From positions 90,578,560-90,642,559 of the forward strand of contig CM063507.1 in the NCBI GenBank assembly GCA_032207245.1: DNA of 64,000 nt. Direction: 5' to 3'. Made by a program: the position numbers and the translations under genes. This document shows positions 36,119-46,055 of this stretch, one piece after another. The DNA is from Pardosa pseudoannulata (taxonomy: Eukaryota > Arthropoda > Arachnida > Araneae > Lycosidae). The notes beneath the pieces are model-generated. The model ran no database searches. It was given only the letters and a program-made list of their open reading frames with translations, and was not told where the DNA came from. Position 1 is the stretch's first letter. Every line of letters starts with the position of its first letter.

Positions 36119-37032
36119 CACTAGAATTACTGTGGTATTTGTATACCTAGAATTACCTCGGGTGTCATTTTGACCTCTTGATAAGATATCGGCATATTTC
36201 TCTATATGATATAATATATTTGTGAAAAAATAAAATAACGCAAACTATGACAACTACAGTTTGTTTTTAAAAATATACAGACTTTGCAGGTATGTAGGAT
36301 CCATTAAACGATTTACTACGTTCTCTCCTAAACTTTGATCACTTGATCTCATTTCATCTTTTCCTAAATATGGAAATCCGTTTAATAAGTATTTTGTCCT
36401 AACTTCTACTTCTAACCAAAGGTTTATTCCTAATTTATCGAGCTTGTTAGGCATATACTGCAAAAAACGGCATCTTGTTTTTGTAGGGAATAACTGTTCA
36501 TCCAACGTAATATTTTCATTTGGTTTGAAGCAAAGCTTACAGTTTTCTATAAAAATATTTCATACCTCGGATATTAACGTAAATTTATCACACTACAAAC
36601 GTGAAGACCTTGTTAGTTTATTTTCAAAACGAAGAAATTTCATAACTTCCGGAAACCTATCTGTACTCATTGTTTCATGAAAAAACTTTGGTCCCCAAGT
36701 CTTTGACAACAAACTAAGAATTGGTAAGCCCTTAGCGGCTAATGCCCCCTTACGTACAACAACGCTATGAATGCTTCCAGTTTTGCTAATAAAATAGTGA
36801 AAGAGTCATTATGAAGTTTACATTTGTCTTCAACATCAGTATATAGAATGCCGTATTTCTATAATCATTTGTTAGGGCTAAAATAAAAATACGATTTTCT
36901 TGAAATCTTTACTATTTCTTAAATCACAATGATTTAGGAAAAGTCAAGAAAGGATGAAGATATTTGCAAAAAAATAGAAGAGCTGTCAGAGATAAAAGTT
37001 CGCTAGGTGTGACCCCTTCCGTAATTCTAGTG
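36119..37032 (-). mobile_element. Short piggyBac element, copy 2, exact TTAA target duplication
   Basis: 914 bp between TTAA (36115-36118) and TTAA (37033-37036); ends CACTAGAATTAC and GTAATTCTAGTG are perfect inverted repeats over 12 bases. The paralogous segment at about 38674 has a single TTTAAC at the equivalent position, i.e. the empty site. Subterminal sequence matches the 31108 copy in inverse orientation. Confidence 0.9.
36254..36505 (-). pseudogene. piggyBac transposase catalytic-domain fragment
   Basis: Reads MDEQLFPTKTRCRFLQYMPN, then K-DKLGINLWLEVEVRTKYL. This matches the (I)DEQLLP-GRCPFRQYMP-KP-KYGIK motif of the piggyBac DDE domain, and the first catalytic Asp (DEQ) is preserved. 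It ends about 135 bp from the left terminal repeat, so the central domain and C-terminus are truncated. Confidence 0.88.
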
Positions 37033-37599
37033 TTAACTATTTAGTAATATTATAGTATGAACTAACAATTTAAAATAAAAAGAAAATGTATTCTATGAAG
37101 TTAGTTACCTTTCAATAGTAAAACAAAAATATTATAGGAAAACGCATTGCACTTGGTGAAATCAGATACTATAGAATATAAAATGCAAGTAATTATCAAA
37201 TAGCTTTGGTAATCATAGTATTATAAAAAGGTGCTGTAATATATGTATAAGTTAATAAAAAAAGCCAAAAAATAGTTTCGGTATCATTTCATATTAAAAA
37301 GAGGTTTTCACAAACAATTTTGAATAACTTTTCCTCATTTAAAATAAATAGGAGTTTCAAATGAACTTTCAAATACTGTACAAACCTAGTATAATCCAAT
37401 TTTTGAGGACTTTATAATTTTTGTATTTAATGTATTATAAAAAATACAATAGAAAAATAAAAATTAAGTTATTCCAATCTAGCAAAACATTAGGATTTTA
37501 TTAAATTAGTGTTCGCAGTGATCAATTTAAAAAAATATTAATACAAAAGCTAGCTTTCGTGAAGGCTGCACAAGATACTTGCTGAAGCCACTTTAGGTT

Positions 37600-38385
37600 T
37601 AATGGTTTCCCCCCCCTAGGGAACAACAATTTGGTACAGATAATGTACTCGAATACTTTGCAGCAGATTATTAGGGGGGGGGGGGTTGTTGAGCTACCTT
37701 CATAAAATTTCTATATTTCTAACGTATTACAAACCCTAAAGATAAGTGTCAAAGGTGGTCTTGCCAATTTGGATTCGAACTATGATCAAAATATAACATG
37801 AGTACATTACATATAGATTTTGTTTGGTTTGGAGTGCTACGGTCTACTGTTTTGCACACGAGGGCTGATGAAACCGGGACATACGGCTTAAAGACGATTC
37901 CGAATGGCTACGAACATCCATGCCATAGTGGGATTCGAAACCACGAACTCCGGTACCGACGATCAGCGCCCTAACCAATCGGCCAGTGTTCGGTCATATA
38001 GATTTGGAATATCTAAATATGGCCATAACATTTTGTTTGAGTTTTCCAAAATTTTTTAAATTTATGACTTTAAGACATTAGGTAACACTAATATTTTTTA
38101 AAGATTTTCCATAATTGTAAAAATTTAAAGTTCCTATAATAATAACTACTCAAGGCTACTAAATAACTACTAAACAGATGGAAAAAGGCAGAGGAAAAAC
38201 AAGTCACAAAACTGTTAAAATAGGTAATTATCAAAAAGAAAACTAAACACTAACTTTAAAAATTTAGAACAGGCATACGAGAGAGCTTATTTATTAAATA
38301 GCTAGCTTAATATTTTAAACAACAAAATATATTCAAAGTTAATATCTATTTATTGCAAATACACTTTAAGTAAAACTAATTCTTA
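37600..38385. other. Spacer between the duplicated segments
   Basis: Contains a poly-C run near 37610, a poly-G run near 37674 and the SINE at 37824. No gene. Confidence 0.6.
37824..37994 (-). mobile_element. tRNA-derived SINE, copy 3
   Basis: On the minus strand an A-box-like TGGCCGATTGGTTAG (37985-37971) and a B-box-like GGTTTCGAATCC (37942-37931), then the same body as the other two copies, ending GTAGCACTCCAAACC. Well preserved. Confidence 0.85.
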
Positions 38386-38389
38386 AAAA

Positions 38390-39222
38390 ATTTGGATGTT
38401 GCAGGTATTTTTAGATGTCCGAGTGGGAAATTTAATATAATGATATCTAAAGCTATGTAATGCAATAAAAAAGTAAATAATTTTTACTATTGATAACTTA
38501 CAAAAAAGTAGCACTTATTGTTACGACTTCCTAGTAATGCACGTTTAGTTATTACAATTTGCTGTATTGGTCTTTATCCCCCCCCCAAAAAAAAAAAATG
38601 TAATGCATAAATTGACTGATGCAGCTTTACCAGAGTGAACTATCTGAATACATTTGTTGCATTTTCAAGTTTAACTGTTTAGGTATATTACAGTATGAAC
38701 TAACAATTTAAAATAAAAAGAAAATTTATTCTATGAAGTTTGTTACCTTTTAATAGTAAAAAAAAATAAATATTATAGGAAAACGCATTGTACTTGGTAT
38801 AAGCAGATATTACAGAAAATAAAATGAAAGTAATTAGCAAATAGCTTTGGTATTAATAGTATTATAAAACTGTTCGAAGTATAAAAGGAATAAAAAAGCC
38901 AAATAAGAGTTTTGATAATTCATATCAAAAAGAGGATTTCATAAACAGTTTTAAAGACTTTTTCCACATTTAAAATAAATTGAAATTTTAAAGCACTTTC
39001 AAATATTGTACGAAATTTGTGTAGATCCTAATTTTTAGGAATTTATAGTTTTTGCATTTAATGCATTAAGTTTATAAAAATACTATAGAAAAATATAAAA
39101 TTAAGTTATTCAAATCTAGCATAGCATAATATTAAATTAGAGTGCAGTGATCAATGTAATACAATATATCAATAAAATATATTAATACAAAAGCTAGCTT
39201 TTATGCAGGTTGCACAAGAAAC
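38390..39222. repeat. Segmental duplication, copy 2 (empty site)
   Basis: Parallels 35830-37590 but lacks the piggyBac element: CAAGTTTAACTGTTTAG sits where the filled copy has CAAGTTTAA-element-TTAACTATTTAG. Runs into the assembly gap. Confidence 0.8.
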
Positions 39223-39322
39223 NNNNNNNNNNNNNNNNNNNNNNNNNNNNNNNNNNNNNNNNNNNNNNNNNNNNNNNNNNNNNNNNNNNNNNNNNNNNNN
39301 NNNNNNNNNNNNNNNNNNNNNN
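39223..39322. other. Assembly gap of 100 N
   Basis: Exactly 100 N. It interrupts copy 2 of the duplication; the sequence to the right is unrelated. Confidence 0.99.
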
Positions 39323-39399
39323 CGTGCACAGGTTCATGTTCCTGAGTATCACGTGAATGAACGGAAGCGTGATTGCGAGAGCCTACGAGATGCGGCCAG

Positions 39400-39541
39400 T
39401 TGTCGAAATGGAGACGTCGATGGTACAACGTTATGCAAATAAATTTTGTATTCATCTGCAAAAATCAGCATCGGAAACTTTTGATATGATACGTGAAGCT
39501 TTCAACAAAGAAACGTCAGAGGCTTGTTTGTTACTGTCATA
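39400..39541 (+). pseudogene. mariner-like transposase N-terminus
   Basis: Reads METSMVQRYANKFCIHLQKS then ASETFDMIREAFNKETSEA. This resembles the start of mariner-family transposases (EQRYAIKFCxKLGKSxxETFxMIxxAYGxE), the N-terminal helix-turn-helix region. Reading stops after about 46 residues and no catalytic domain follows. Confidence 0.7.
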
Positions 39542-39544
39542 ACG

Positions 39545-41030
39545 TTCCATTTAGTTAATTTTAATTACTTTCCATTTAGTTCTCATTTAATTCTATAAGC
39601 TTCACTTAAAAATTCCTTGTGTGTAACTTTCCTGCCGTGCTCCCAATTATCACGTTGGTGAGGCGAAAAACCGATTTTTTTTATCGCATAAGCCGCCCTG
39701 GACATTTAATCAGTTGACATCACACATACCAGGAGCGTCACGTGGTGTTTTCTTTGGCGAGAGCCGAGTTGCAATAGCTTTATAATTTTTGCCCTTTTTG
39801 ATGATACGACATACCCCTCTCCACACACTGGCATGTTTTTAGTCCTGCGCTTGGCGGCTCAAGATACCCAGTTAGATAGTTAGATTTGTCTTGCACTTGA
39901 GCTTCCCAGACTGGCGGTTCTCATCCGGCAGACAGGATGGAGAAGAAAAGAAGGCTCTCTACATCCCGCATTCTGAGGATGCTCTCCAAAAGCCGTCCTA
40001 AATAATCATCTTACTTTTTAGTCTATTTTTGTTTCTCCCTTTTTATTAATTTGTATAAATTGGCTTCTATTAATTTTTATTTTAATTTTATATTAAGTAT
40101 CAATAAACAGTATTAAATCAGTAACTTCTCCTTTCCTTTTATTTTAATGCCAATTGTGTTCCTTTTTTTTTTTAATTTAAAATTTAAACTTAAGTTGGCA
40201 AAAAAAAAAAGGCCAAGTTCAATTTAATATTAAATATTGGGTTAAGGCCATAACGTGTATTGCCACTATGCGTCACCCACTTAATTATTATATTTTTATT
40301 GTCTTTCAGGTGCAAACAATCCTAGTTCTCCCATAGAAAACCACTTAATCCCACAGTCAACCCATTACCAGTAAAAAAATAACAGCACAGAATTAAAACA
40401 TTAACAGACTTACCCATCAATACTTAAAGGACAAAATATACTATAAGAAAATATTCCAACATGTGTTAGATTTATTTTAAATTCTTCTGTTGTATAAAAA
40501 AATAAGGGGACTAAAGATCACATTGACATTAAATTGAGCTTAATTGGAAAAAATTATAGGAATATATCATACAAAATCTCAACTAGCATTTGGCAAATAT
40601 TTTAATTTGGGCATTTCATTCCGACTAACTGAACGTCATTTCCCAAATTATGTTCTACCCATATCTTGTGAATCTAGGAGAAGTGTGCTTCCAAGCTTAA
40701 TGCTGACGAGAAAAGAGTAAGAAAAGATACTACGTATAGATGTAAAGAAAGTAATGTCGGTTTATACATAATCCCTTGCTTTGAAATCTACCACATAAAA
40801 GAATTTTAATATAAAAAATGTAAGTATATTCTTGTGTGTCATAAAACTTAGTTCTGATTTAATGCGTTATAAATAACAATTGAATTTGTACAGCAGTATA
40901 CTATTGACGTTACATTTGTACATATTAGTTTTGTATATCACTAAAAGTTTATTTGGATATTTTTAATTTTTACTATTCTTTTTAGACAGAATACTTTGGT
41001 AAAATGAAATTGTAAGCTTTTTTTCTCATG
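39545..41030. other. Intergenic, with a possible solo-LTR-like stretch
   Basis: About 39620-40120 is more complex than the background, starts with TGTGTAACTTTCC and has AATAAA near its end (about 40099). It is LTR-like in feel, but there is no second copy, no defined ends and no target duplication, so it is left unassigned. Confidence 0.25.
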
Positions 41031-41034
41031 TTAC

Positions 41035-41448
41035 TAGAATGAAGATGAAGAAGTTCCAGTTAACTTTTTTGATTTGGCCTTTACAGAAGAGCAAAATGTA
41101 ATTAGTGTTTTTTTATATAAAACCTTCAGGTTTAAAAAGTATAATAAAAGAATAAGATATAGCACTTTTCTCATATTATTATTCAGATTTATAATTTTGC
41201 AATTGGCACCACAAGAGCCTAGATATGGAGACGAGGATGATCGAGGATACGTCGATGAAAACGGGGATGAGGTCATCTTCTTTGATGAACACGGTGAATG
41301 GGACTGGCGCCGTTACTGGTCCTGAATATTATCAGGATCAGCCATTGGAAATATGTCAACACAGGATAGACACTTTACCAGTTTGGGAGCCTTTTCACCC
41401 GGTGAATGATATTGAACATCGAGCAGTTTGGGAAGCTTATGATGCTTT
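41035..41448 (+). CDS. Unrecognised acidic reading frame, possibly two exons, frameshifted
   Basis: After a TTACTAG acceptor-like site (41038) a frame reads NEDEEVPVNFFDLAFTEEQN and then GTAATT. From about 41195 a second open stretch reads APQEPRYGDEDDRGYVDENG, DEVIFFDEHGEWDWRRYW, then a one-base shift to PEYYQDQPLEICQHRID, TLPVWEPFHPVND and AVWEAYDAFEVLSH. Composition is strikingly protein-like (Asp/Glu/Trp/Tyr). It is cut at 41449-41465 by the insertion described next and continues beyond it in the same frame to a TAG at 42338-42340. I do not recognise the family. It could be a decayed host gene or element ORF. Confidence 0.4.
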
Positions 41449-41465
41449 CGAGGTACTTTCCCACG

Positions 41466-42270
41466 TATATTTTTATTTTAGGTATTTCTTCCATATTATA
41501 AAGGAAGAGAAAAACGTTTAACAGAAGCAGACATATCAGAGGTTTGTTTTATCTCGTTTTAACGATTAAGATTTTATTTTTTTTATCGAATGTTTCAATA
41601 TTATAATTTCAATATATATTTATATAATTATTTCATATAAATTTCAATATTCGATATGTAAGTTTCGAGACTTTATTCTTGCTGCTTAAGCCGAAGCTAC
41701 CAAGCCTCAGTCAAGACCATTGATTATTATTGCCTTCCTAGTCACATGAGGCGGTTAATCAATGAAAGAACTCTGTCAGGAGGGACTGGCAGGATTCTCG
41801 TGATCCTGATCTCAAAGTTTCTCGCGATCGTTTGCAAGCCCTGGTCCGGAAAGAGATTAGGATCTGCAGTAGAGAACGCTGGAATACTTATGTTGAGTCG
41901 TTAACGGCTTCTGACAACAGCATTTGAAGGGCGGCCTCGCATCTTCGTAGGACACGTATGCGCATTCCGTCCATTAAAGGACCCAATTCGGTGGCTTATT
42001 TAAACTCTGATAAGGCTGAGCTTTTAGCTGACAGTCTAAGAAGTCAGTGCTCTCCAAACGCAGATATTTTTGATAACGATACTATGCGTAATGTTAACTC
42101 TCTTGTTGAACAGTTTTTACGGATTCTTCCTACTTTCGGGGGCCTTATAGTTGGCAAAATGCTTATTATTTCGCAACTTGTATAACCTGTTTCTGGATCT
42201 TTGAATAGCTGAATAGAAAGCTCTCTAGACCAATACATTTTTGCCTGGAGAAATCCTAATGTACCTGTAC
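41466..42270. mobile_element. 805-bp insertion flanked by 17-bp direct repeats
   Basis: CGAGGTACTTTCCCACG occurs at 41449-41465 and at 42271-42287. Joining the flanks at the repeat keeps one reading frame open (...FEVLSH then GDLHVRAYPWEDFPRG, stop 42340), as expected if this is a target-site duplication. The left inner border is TATATTTTTATTTTAG, i.e. an A-rich tail if the insert is read on the minus strand. The interior contains the LINE fragment at 41700-42190. Confidence 0.65.
41700..42190 (+). pseudogene. Jockey/CR1-type LINE ORF2 fragment (EN-RT linker)
   Basis: Conceptual reading DPDLKVSRDRLQALVRKEIR, ERWNTYVESL, then MRIPSIKGPNSVAYLNSDKA, ELLADSLRSQCSPN and VNSLVEQFL. This matches the linker of arthropod Jockey-like ORF2 (IPPLKGPNG...DKAEALADSLEEQFSPN...V..FL). 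One stop near 41929; endonuclease and RT proper are absent. Confidence 0.7.
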
Positions 42271-42340
42271 CGAGGTACTTTCCCACGGTGATCTGCACGT
42301 GCGTGCATATCCGTGGGAGGATTTTCCTAGAGGAATTTAG

Positions 42341-43450
42341 GACTGCAATTGTTCACGTCAAGTTTAGGGACCCCTGCAGAGAAGGCAAAGATCACGGAAT
42401 GGCAGCGTAACGGTCAAGCTCGCACAGAGCTGTAACGGTGAGTTATGGGAGGCAGGGGCTAAAAAGTAATGTCAGCTTGCAAAAAAGGGGCTACTTTACT
42501 GAGCCCACCTGCACTCCCGAAGGGCATAGAGATGTGGGAAAATTTCCCGAAGAAAAGTGATTGGCAAGGAAGGAAAAAGGGGCGTTGGAACCGAGGTGAG
42601 GAGTTTGGGAACGGAGTGAGAGAGAGGAGTTAAAAATCGGGAGTCGAGAGAAGTGGGACAAGGATCCACCAACACCAACTCGTCCCGTGCGCCCGAACCG
42701 ACACCGCTTGACGAAAGCTCCTGCCTGCTCCCCTGTGCCTGTAAAGGAGGTAAAGATAAAATAATATTTACAGTCAATTGACTTAGGCTCTTGCTCCGGT
42801 GAAGAGAGGTTGATGAATCACGCTTGTCGGGTTTTCGACGCAAATTTCCCGTTTACCCCGTTTCTGACTGTCTGCTCTGTTATTAGTGGGGACTGACATT
42901 GAGCTTCACAGAAACGGAACATCCCTGATCGCCCGAGAATATTTCTCAAGGCTACCGTATCCAATGCGTCACCCAGCACAATGCTTGAGGAACTATATAA
43001 GGCTAATTGAATCATTTTTATCAAAAGGTGGAAGACAGCGAGGTGCGTTTTCGGCGAGGACTTCTATGTATCTGTAACGGGAGTTTGATTATAGCTTTCA
43101 GCATAATTCATTCGATACTCTGCATTATCAGGGTTTTCTGCACACATTCGCCAACGAGGATATCCTGGTAATTACATCTGCAAAGTTCATTCTTATATTA
43201 ACAATCCTGCCAGATAATGTGAAACATCTGCGGGCCGCAACTCCAAAGAAAGCATTTATTTCACAGTTGCACATCTGCAATCATCTGTGTTGATTTGTCC
43301 TTATTAATCGTTGTTTTTTCTTTCAATATTAATCCTTTGTTTTTGGATGAGGATGTCAGACATCTTGTCCGTACTTAACGTTTTTCAGTCAAATTATAGA
43401 ACATTTCCATAAAAAAGGAAATTGTCCCATTTACGTGAATTTCACTTACA
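42341..43450. other. Unassigned, moderately GC-rich
   Basis: Less AT-rich than average up to about 43080, with short open frames on both strands, none with recognisable motifs. Possibly old repeat debris. Confidence 0.3.
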
Positions 43451-43453
43451 GCA

Positions 43454-43690
43454 ATGATTACTGAAAATTTCAAACCAAACTTGAATGAAAAACTGGGAAT
43501 AGTTGACATACCATTGACTAACAGCTTTGCAGCATTAGAAAGTGAGGATGCCGCTTTTGAGGAGGACTCCTTTCAAGAGGTATTCCGTTCTGTGAGACAT
43601 GATCCAAACATAAAGAAGATATCAACCAGAGCGCTGGCTGTTGGGGCAAACCGTACTCGACAATGGGCTGTTGCCGTCGATATGAGAGAT
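43454..43690 (+). CDS. Exon-like ORF truncated by LINE E, unrecognised
   Basis: Preceded by TTCACTTACAG|CA then ATG. Reads MITENFKPNLNEKLGIVDIP, LTNSFAALESEDAAFEEDSF, QEVFRSVRHD, RTRQWAVAVDMRD. Beyond 43690 the frame runs into the 3' UTR of LINE E and is no longer meaningful. Mixed composition and a good acceptor suggest a coding exon interrupted by the LINE insertion, but no homologue is recognised. Confidence 0.4.
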
Positions 43691-43719
43691 GATTGGTTGG
43701 TTGGTTTGGTAGGGCTTAA

Positions 43720-43752
43720 TGGCACTACATCCACCTGGGACAAATTGTGCCA
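43720..43752 (-). promoter_or_regulatory. 3' UTR hairpin of LINE E
   Basis: TGGCAC/GTGCCA stem as in LINE A (24685-24717), with the inner TCC...GGA also kept despite a different loop. Confidence 0.6.
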
Positions 43753-43892
43753 AACACAAGGATGCATGAACTCCCTTTTTCAATTTAAAAAAAAAAACAA
43801 TTAAAATCAAAGTATTATAAGAATAAACAAACAAAGATGAGACAAAAACGATGAAAAACGTATATAATTAAAAAGGAGGATGAAGTAAAACG

Positions 43893-45396
43893 CTAAATGT
43901 GAGAATAAAAACCAATAGCTTTTAAAAAGCTAAAAATTTCAGGATGTGGCGAGGCATTTAAAAGAGATTTGATGTTAGGAGTAGAGCAGTTAAAAAAATG
44001 GAGACGATGATGGGTGAAGAGAGGACAGTCTATGAGGGTGTGTTTAACTGACATGTCAACTTTGCAATTATTGCATTTAGGTGGCTGGTCACCAAGCAAA
44101 AGATGGCGATGTGTGTACCGAGTGTGTCCGATACGGAGACGAGTGATAACATCCTGTTTTCGAGAAGAAAGAGTGCGCCACTTCTCGATATTCGGCTTGA
44201 TGGCGTGCAGTTTATTATCAGACTTCTAGTCCCATGCCTTTTGCATATTTTATAAAAACAACTTTTAATGTACTTTTTAGTACCACTGCAAGGGAGAGGA
44301 AAGTTGAGGAAATCAGTAGCAGACTTTGCAGCGCTATCAGCTGTTTCATTTCCCTGTATGCCCACATGGGACGGAACCCAACAGAAAAGGATCGTAAAAC
44401 CAAGCGATTGGAGGCTTTCGATGAGATGAAGAATTTTAAAAACTAAAGGATGGCTCTTGCAGTTCAATGAATCCAGAGACTCCAACACACTCATAGAGTC
44501 GGAATAAAAAATATATTTGGCTTACTTATATTTATACAAATGTTCTAACCCTTTCAGGATAGCCATACACTTAGCAGAATAAATGGAAATAGCGGGATGC
44601 AACTTGTAAGCATAAATATTGTTCCCAATCACATAAGCACAGCTTACGAAATTACCACATTTTGAACCATCAGTAAAAATTGGCGTATACTCAGTATAAC
44701 TTTGTCTATGATCATAAAAAATTTGTGTATAAATAAAAGCAGCAGTTGAATTCTTGTCAAAGTTCTTAAAAGGATTTAAAAAGGTAAAGTTAGGACAATT
44801 CCATGGAGCTACTTGATCCTTAGGGAGGATACTGGTGATGTTAAAATCAATGTCCTTTAATATATGTTTAATCCTATAATAAAAGGGTGGAGTACAAGAA
44901 GGCCTTGCCTGATAGAGACGCATGAGAAAAGGATTAAAATTATGATGGGGATGATTGATCAAAGATGAAATATTTACATAATAAAAACAAGATAGGATCT
45001 TGCGTCTAAGTTCCAGCTCTTCATCACAAGAGTCCACATACAGACTTTCGACGGGAGAAGTACGAAATGCTCCCGAACATAAACGGAGAGAGGTGTGGTG
45101 AATAACATTTAATCTTTTAAGGACAGATTGCCTAGCAGAGCCGTATACTATGCAGCCATAGTCCAACTTGGAACGAATTAGAGCGTAATAGATTCTTAAA
45201 AGGGAATCTCGATCGGCACCCCATGAAGTATTCGAGAGAAATTTAAAAAATATTTAATGAATTTTCACATCTCTTCCGAAGGTCCATAATGTGGGGTAAA
45301 AAGGTGAGTTTCCTGTCAAAGGTAATATCCAGGAATTTTACCTGGTTAACCATACTAATATTGTTGCCCGCGATACTAATTTCAGGGTCCGGGTGG
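43893..45396 (-). pseudogene. LINE E ORF2 C-terminal half
   Basis: Reads the RT thumb, connection and RNase H. RNase H shows FTDGSKCGNFVSC, then SAKCMAIL where relatives have SAE(A/L): the catalytic Glu is Lys. A TAA at 44524-44522 interrupts just before FYSDSMSVLESL; SHVGIQGNETAD follows. A frameshift near 44225 leads into the C-terminal LLGDQPPKCNNCKVDMSVKH zinc-knuckle block and a stop at 43893. Non-functional. Confidence 0.88.
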
Positions 45397-45423
45397 TTGG
45401 TTGGTTGGTTGATTGAAGTTTAA

Positions 45424-45456
45424 TGGCGCTAAATCCTCTAGGGACAAACTGCGCCA
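45424..45456 (-). promoter_or_regulatory. 3' UTR hairpin of LINE D
   Basis: TGGCGC/GCGCCA stem; compared with A and E one A-U pair has become G-C on both sides, with the inner TCC...GGA retained. Confidence 0.65.
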
Positions 45457-45610
45457 AACAAGATGAAAAAAAAATTACAAGCTCAAAAACAGAAAAAAGC
45501 AACTATAAAAATAAAACACACAACATAAAACACGAAGAAAAATTAAGTTATATACAGATTAACAAGAATTGAAAAATGAGTGAATTGAAAATTGAAAGAT
45601 TACAAATTGG

Positions 45611-45647
<37 letters not shown>

Positions 45648-45649
45648 AA

Positions 45650-45680
<31 letters not shown>
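45611..45680. repeat. Poly-A tract (poly-T in the LINE sense)
   Basis: About 70 bases of A with only two interruptions. On the minus strand it lies just past the ORF2 end of LINE D, and the frame reads through it as poly-Phe, which is an artefact. Its length should be treated as uncertain. Confidence 0.9.
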
Positions 45681-45682
<2 letters not shown>

Positions 45683-45699
45683 AAATTGAAACACAAACA

Positions 45700-46055
45700 A
45701 AAATTATATTTCGGTATAAAAAACCAGATTGACGAAGAAAGGGGAACAAGTTTGGATGTGGAGTTTCCCCAATGATTAAATTAAGATTAGGAGATTGGTT
45801 ACCAAAAAATTTTATATACAATGATTTAGAACAAACACAAGAGGTTAAAATATGTGCGACTGTGTATGGTGTCTTGCAATACGCACACTGTGCAGGAGCT
45901 TCACCGAGCAAGAGATGGGCATGGGTGAGCCTGCAATGACCCACTCGTAAACGAGTGAGTATTACGTCATGTCTCCTAGAAGGGAGTTGAGACCATTTCA
46001 TTATCTTGGTTTTAATTTCCCGCAGTTTATTTGAAGAAATGCTATCCCAGGACAT
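45700..46055 (-). pseudogene. LINE D ORF2 C-terminal zinc-knuckle region
   Basis: Continues the ORF2 at 46001-48466 after a frameshift near 46040. Reads LREIKTKIMKWSQLPSRRHD, VILTRLRVGHCRLTHAHLLL, then CAYCKTPYTVAHILTSC, the usual CCHC-type tail of this LINE group. The expected stop after GFLYRNI is lost. Confidence 0.8.

Larger units (their letters stand above)
35830..37590. repeat. Segmental duplication, copy 1, containing a piggyBac insertion
   Basis: About 840 bases shared, with moderate divergence, with 38390-39222. Shared blocks include the TTTATAGATGTCC region, AAAAAAGTAGCAC, GCTGTATTGGTCTT, TATGAACTAACAATTTAAAA and GGAAAACGCATTG. Copy 1 is longer by the 36119-37032 insertion. Confidence 0.8.
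43691..45396 (-). mobile_element. LINE E, 3' part (end of RT, RNase H, 3' UTR)
   Basis: Second half of an I/Jockey-group LINE whose first half is at 51238-55568; LINE D is inserted between them. Continuity is shown by CAGGGTCCGGGTGG ending this segment (45383-45396) and starting the other (51238-51251), at the same codon of the RT (HPDP...). The 3' end has CCAA-type repeats (on the plus strand TTGGTTGGTTGG), not poly-A. Confidence 0.88.

Noticed and set aside
39600..40140. Solo LTR
   Set aside because: LTR-like start and AATAAA, but no paired copy, no defined ends and no target-site duplication.
41466..41540. Small exon reading VFLPYYKGREKRLTEADISE between AG and GT
   Set aside because: The implied upstream intron would be about 30 bases, and the stretch lies inside the 805-bp insertion.
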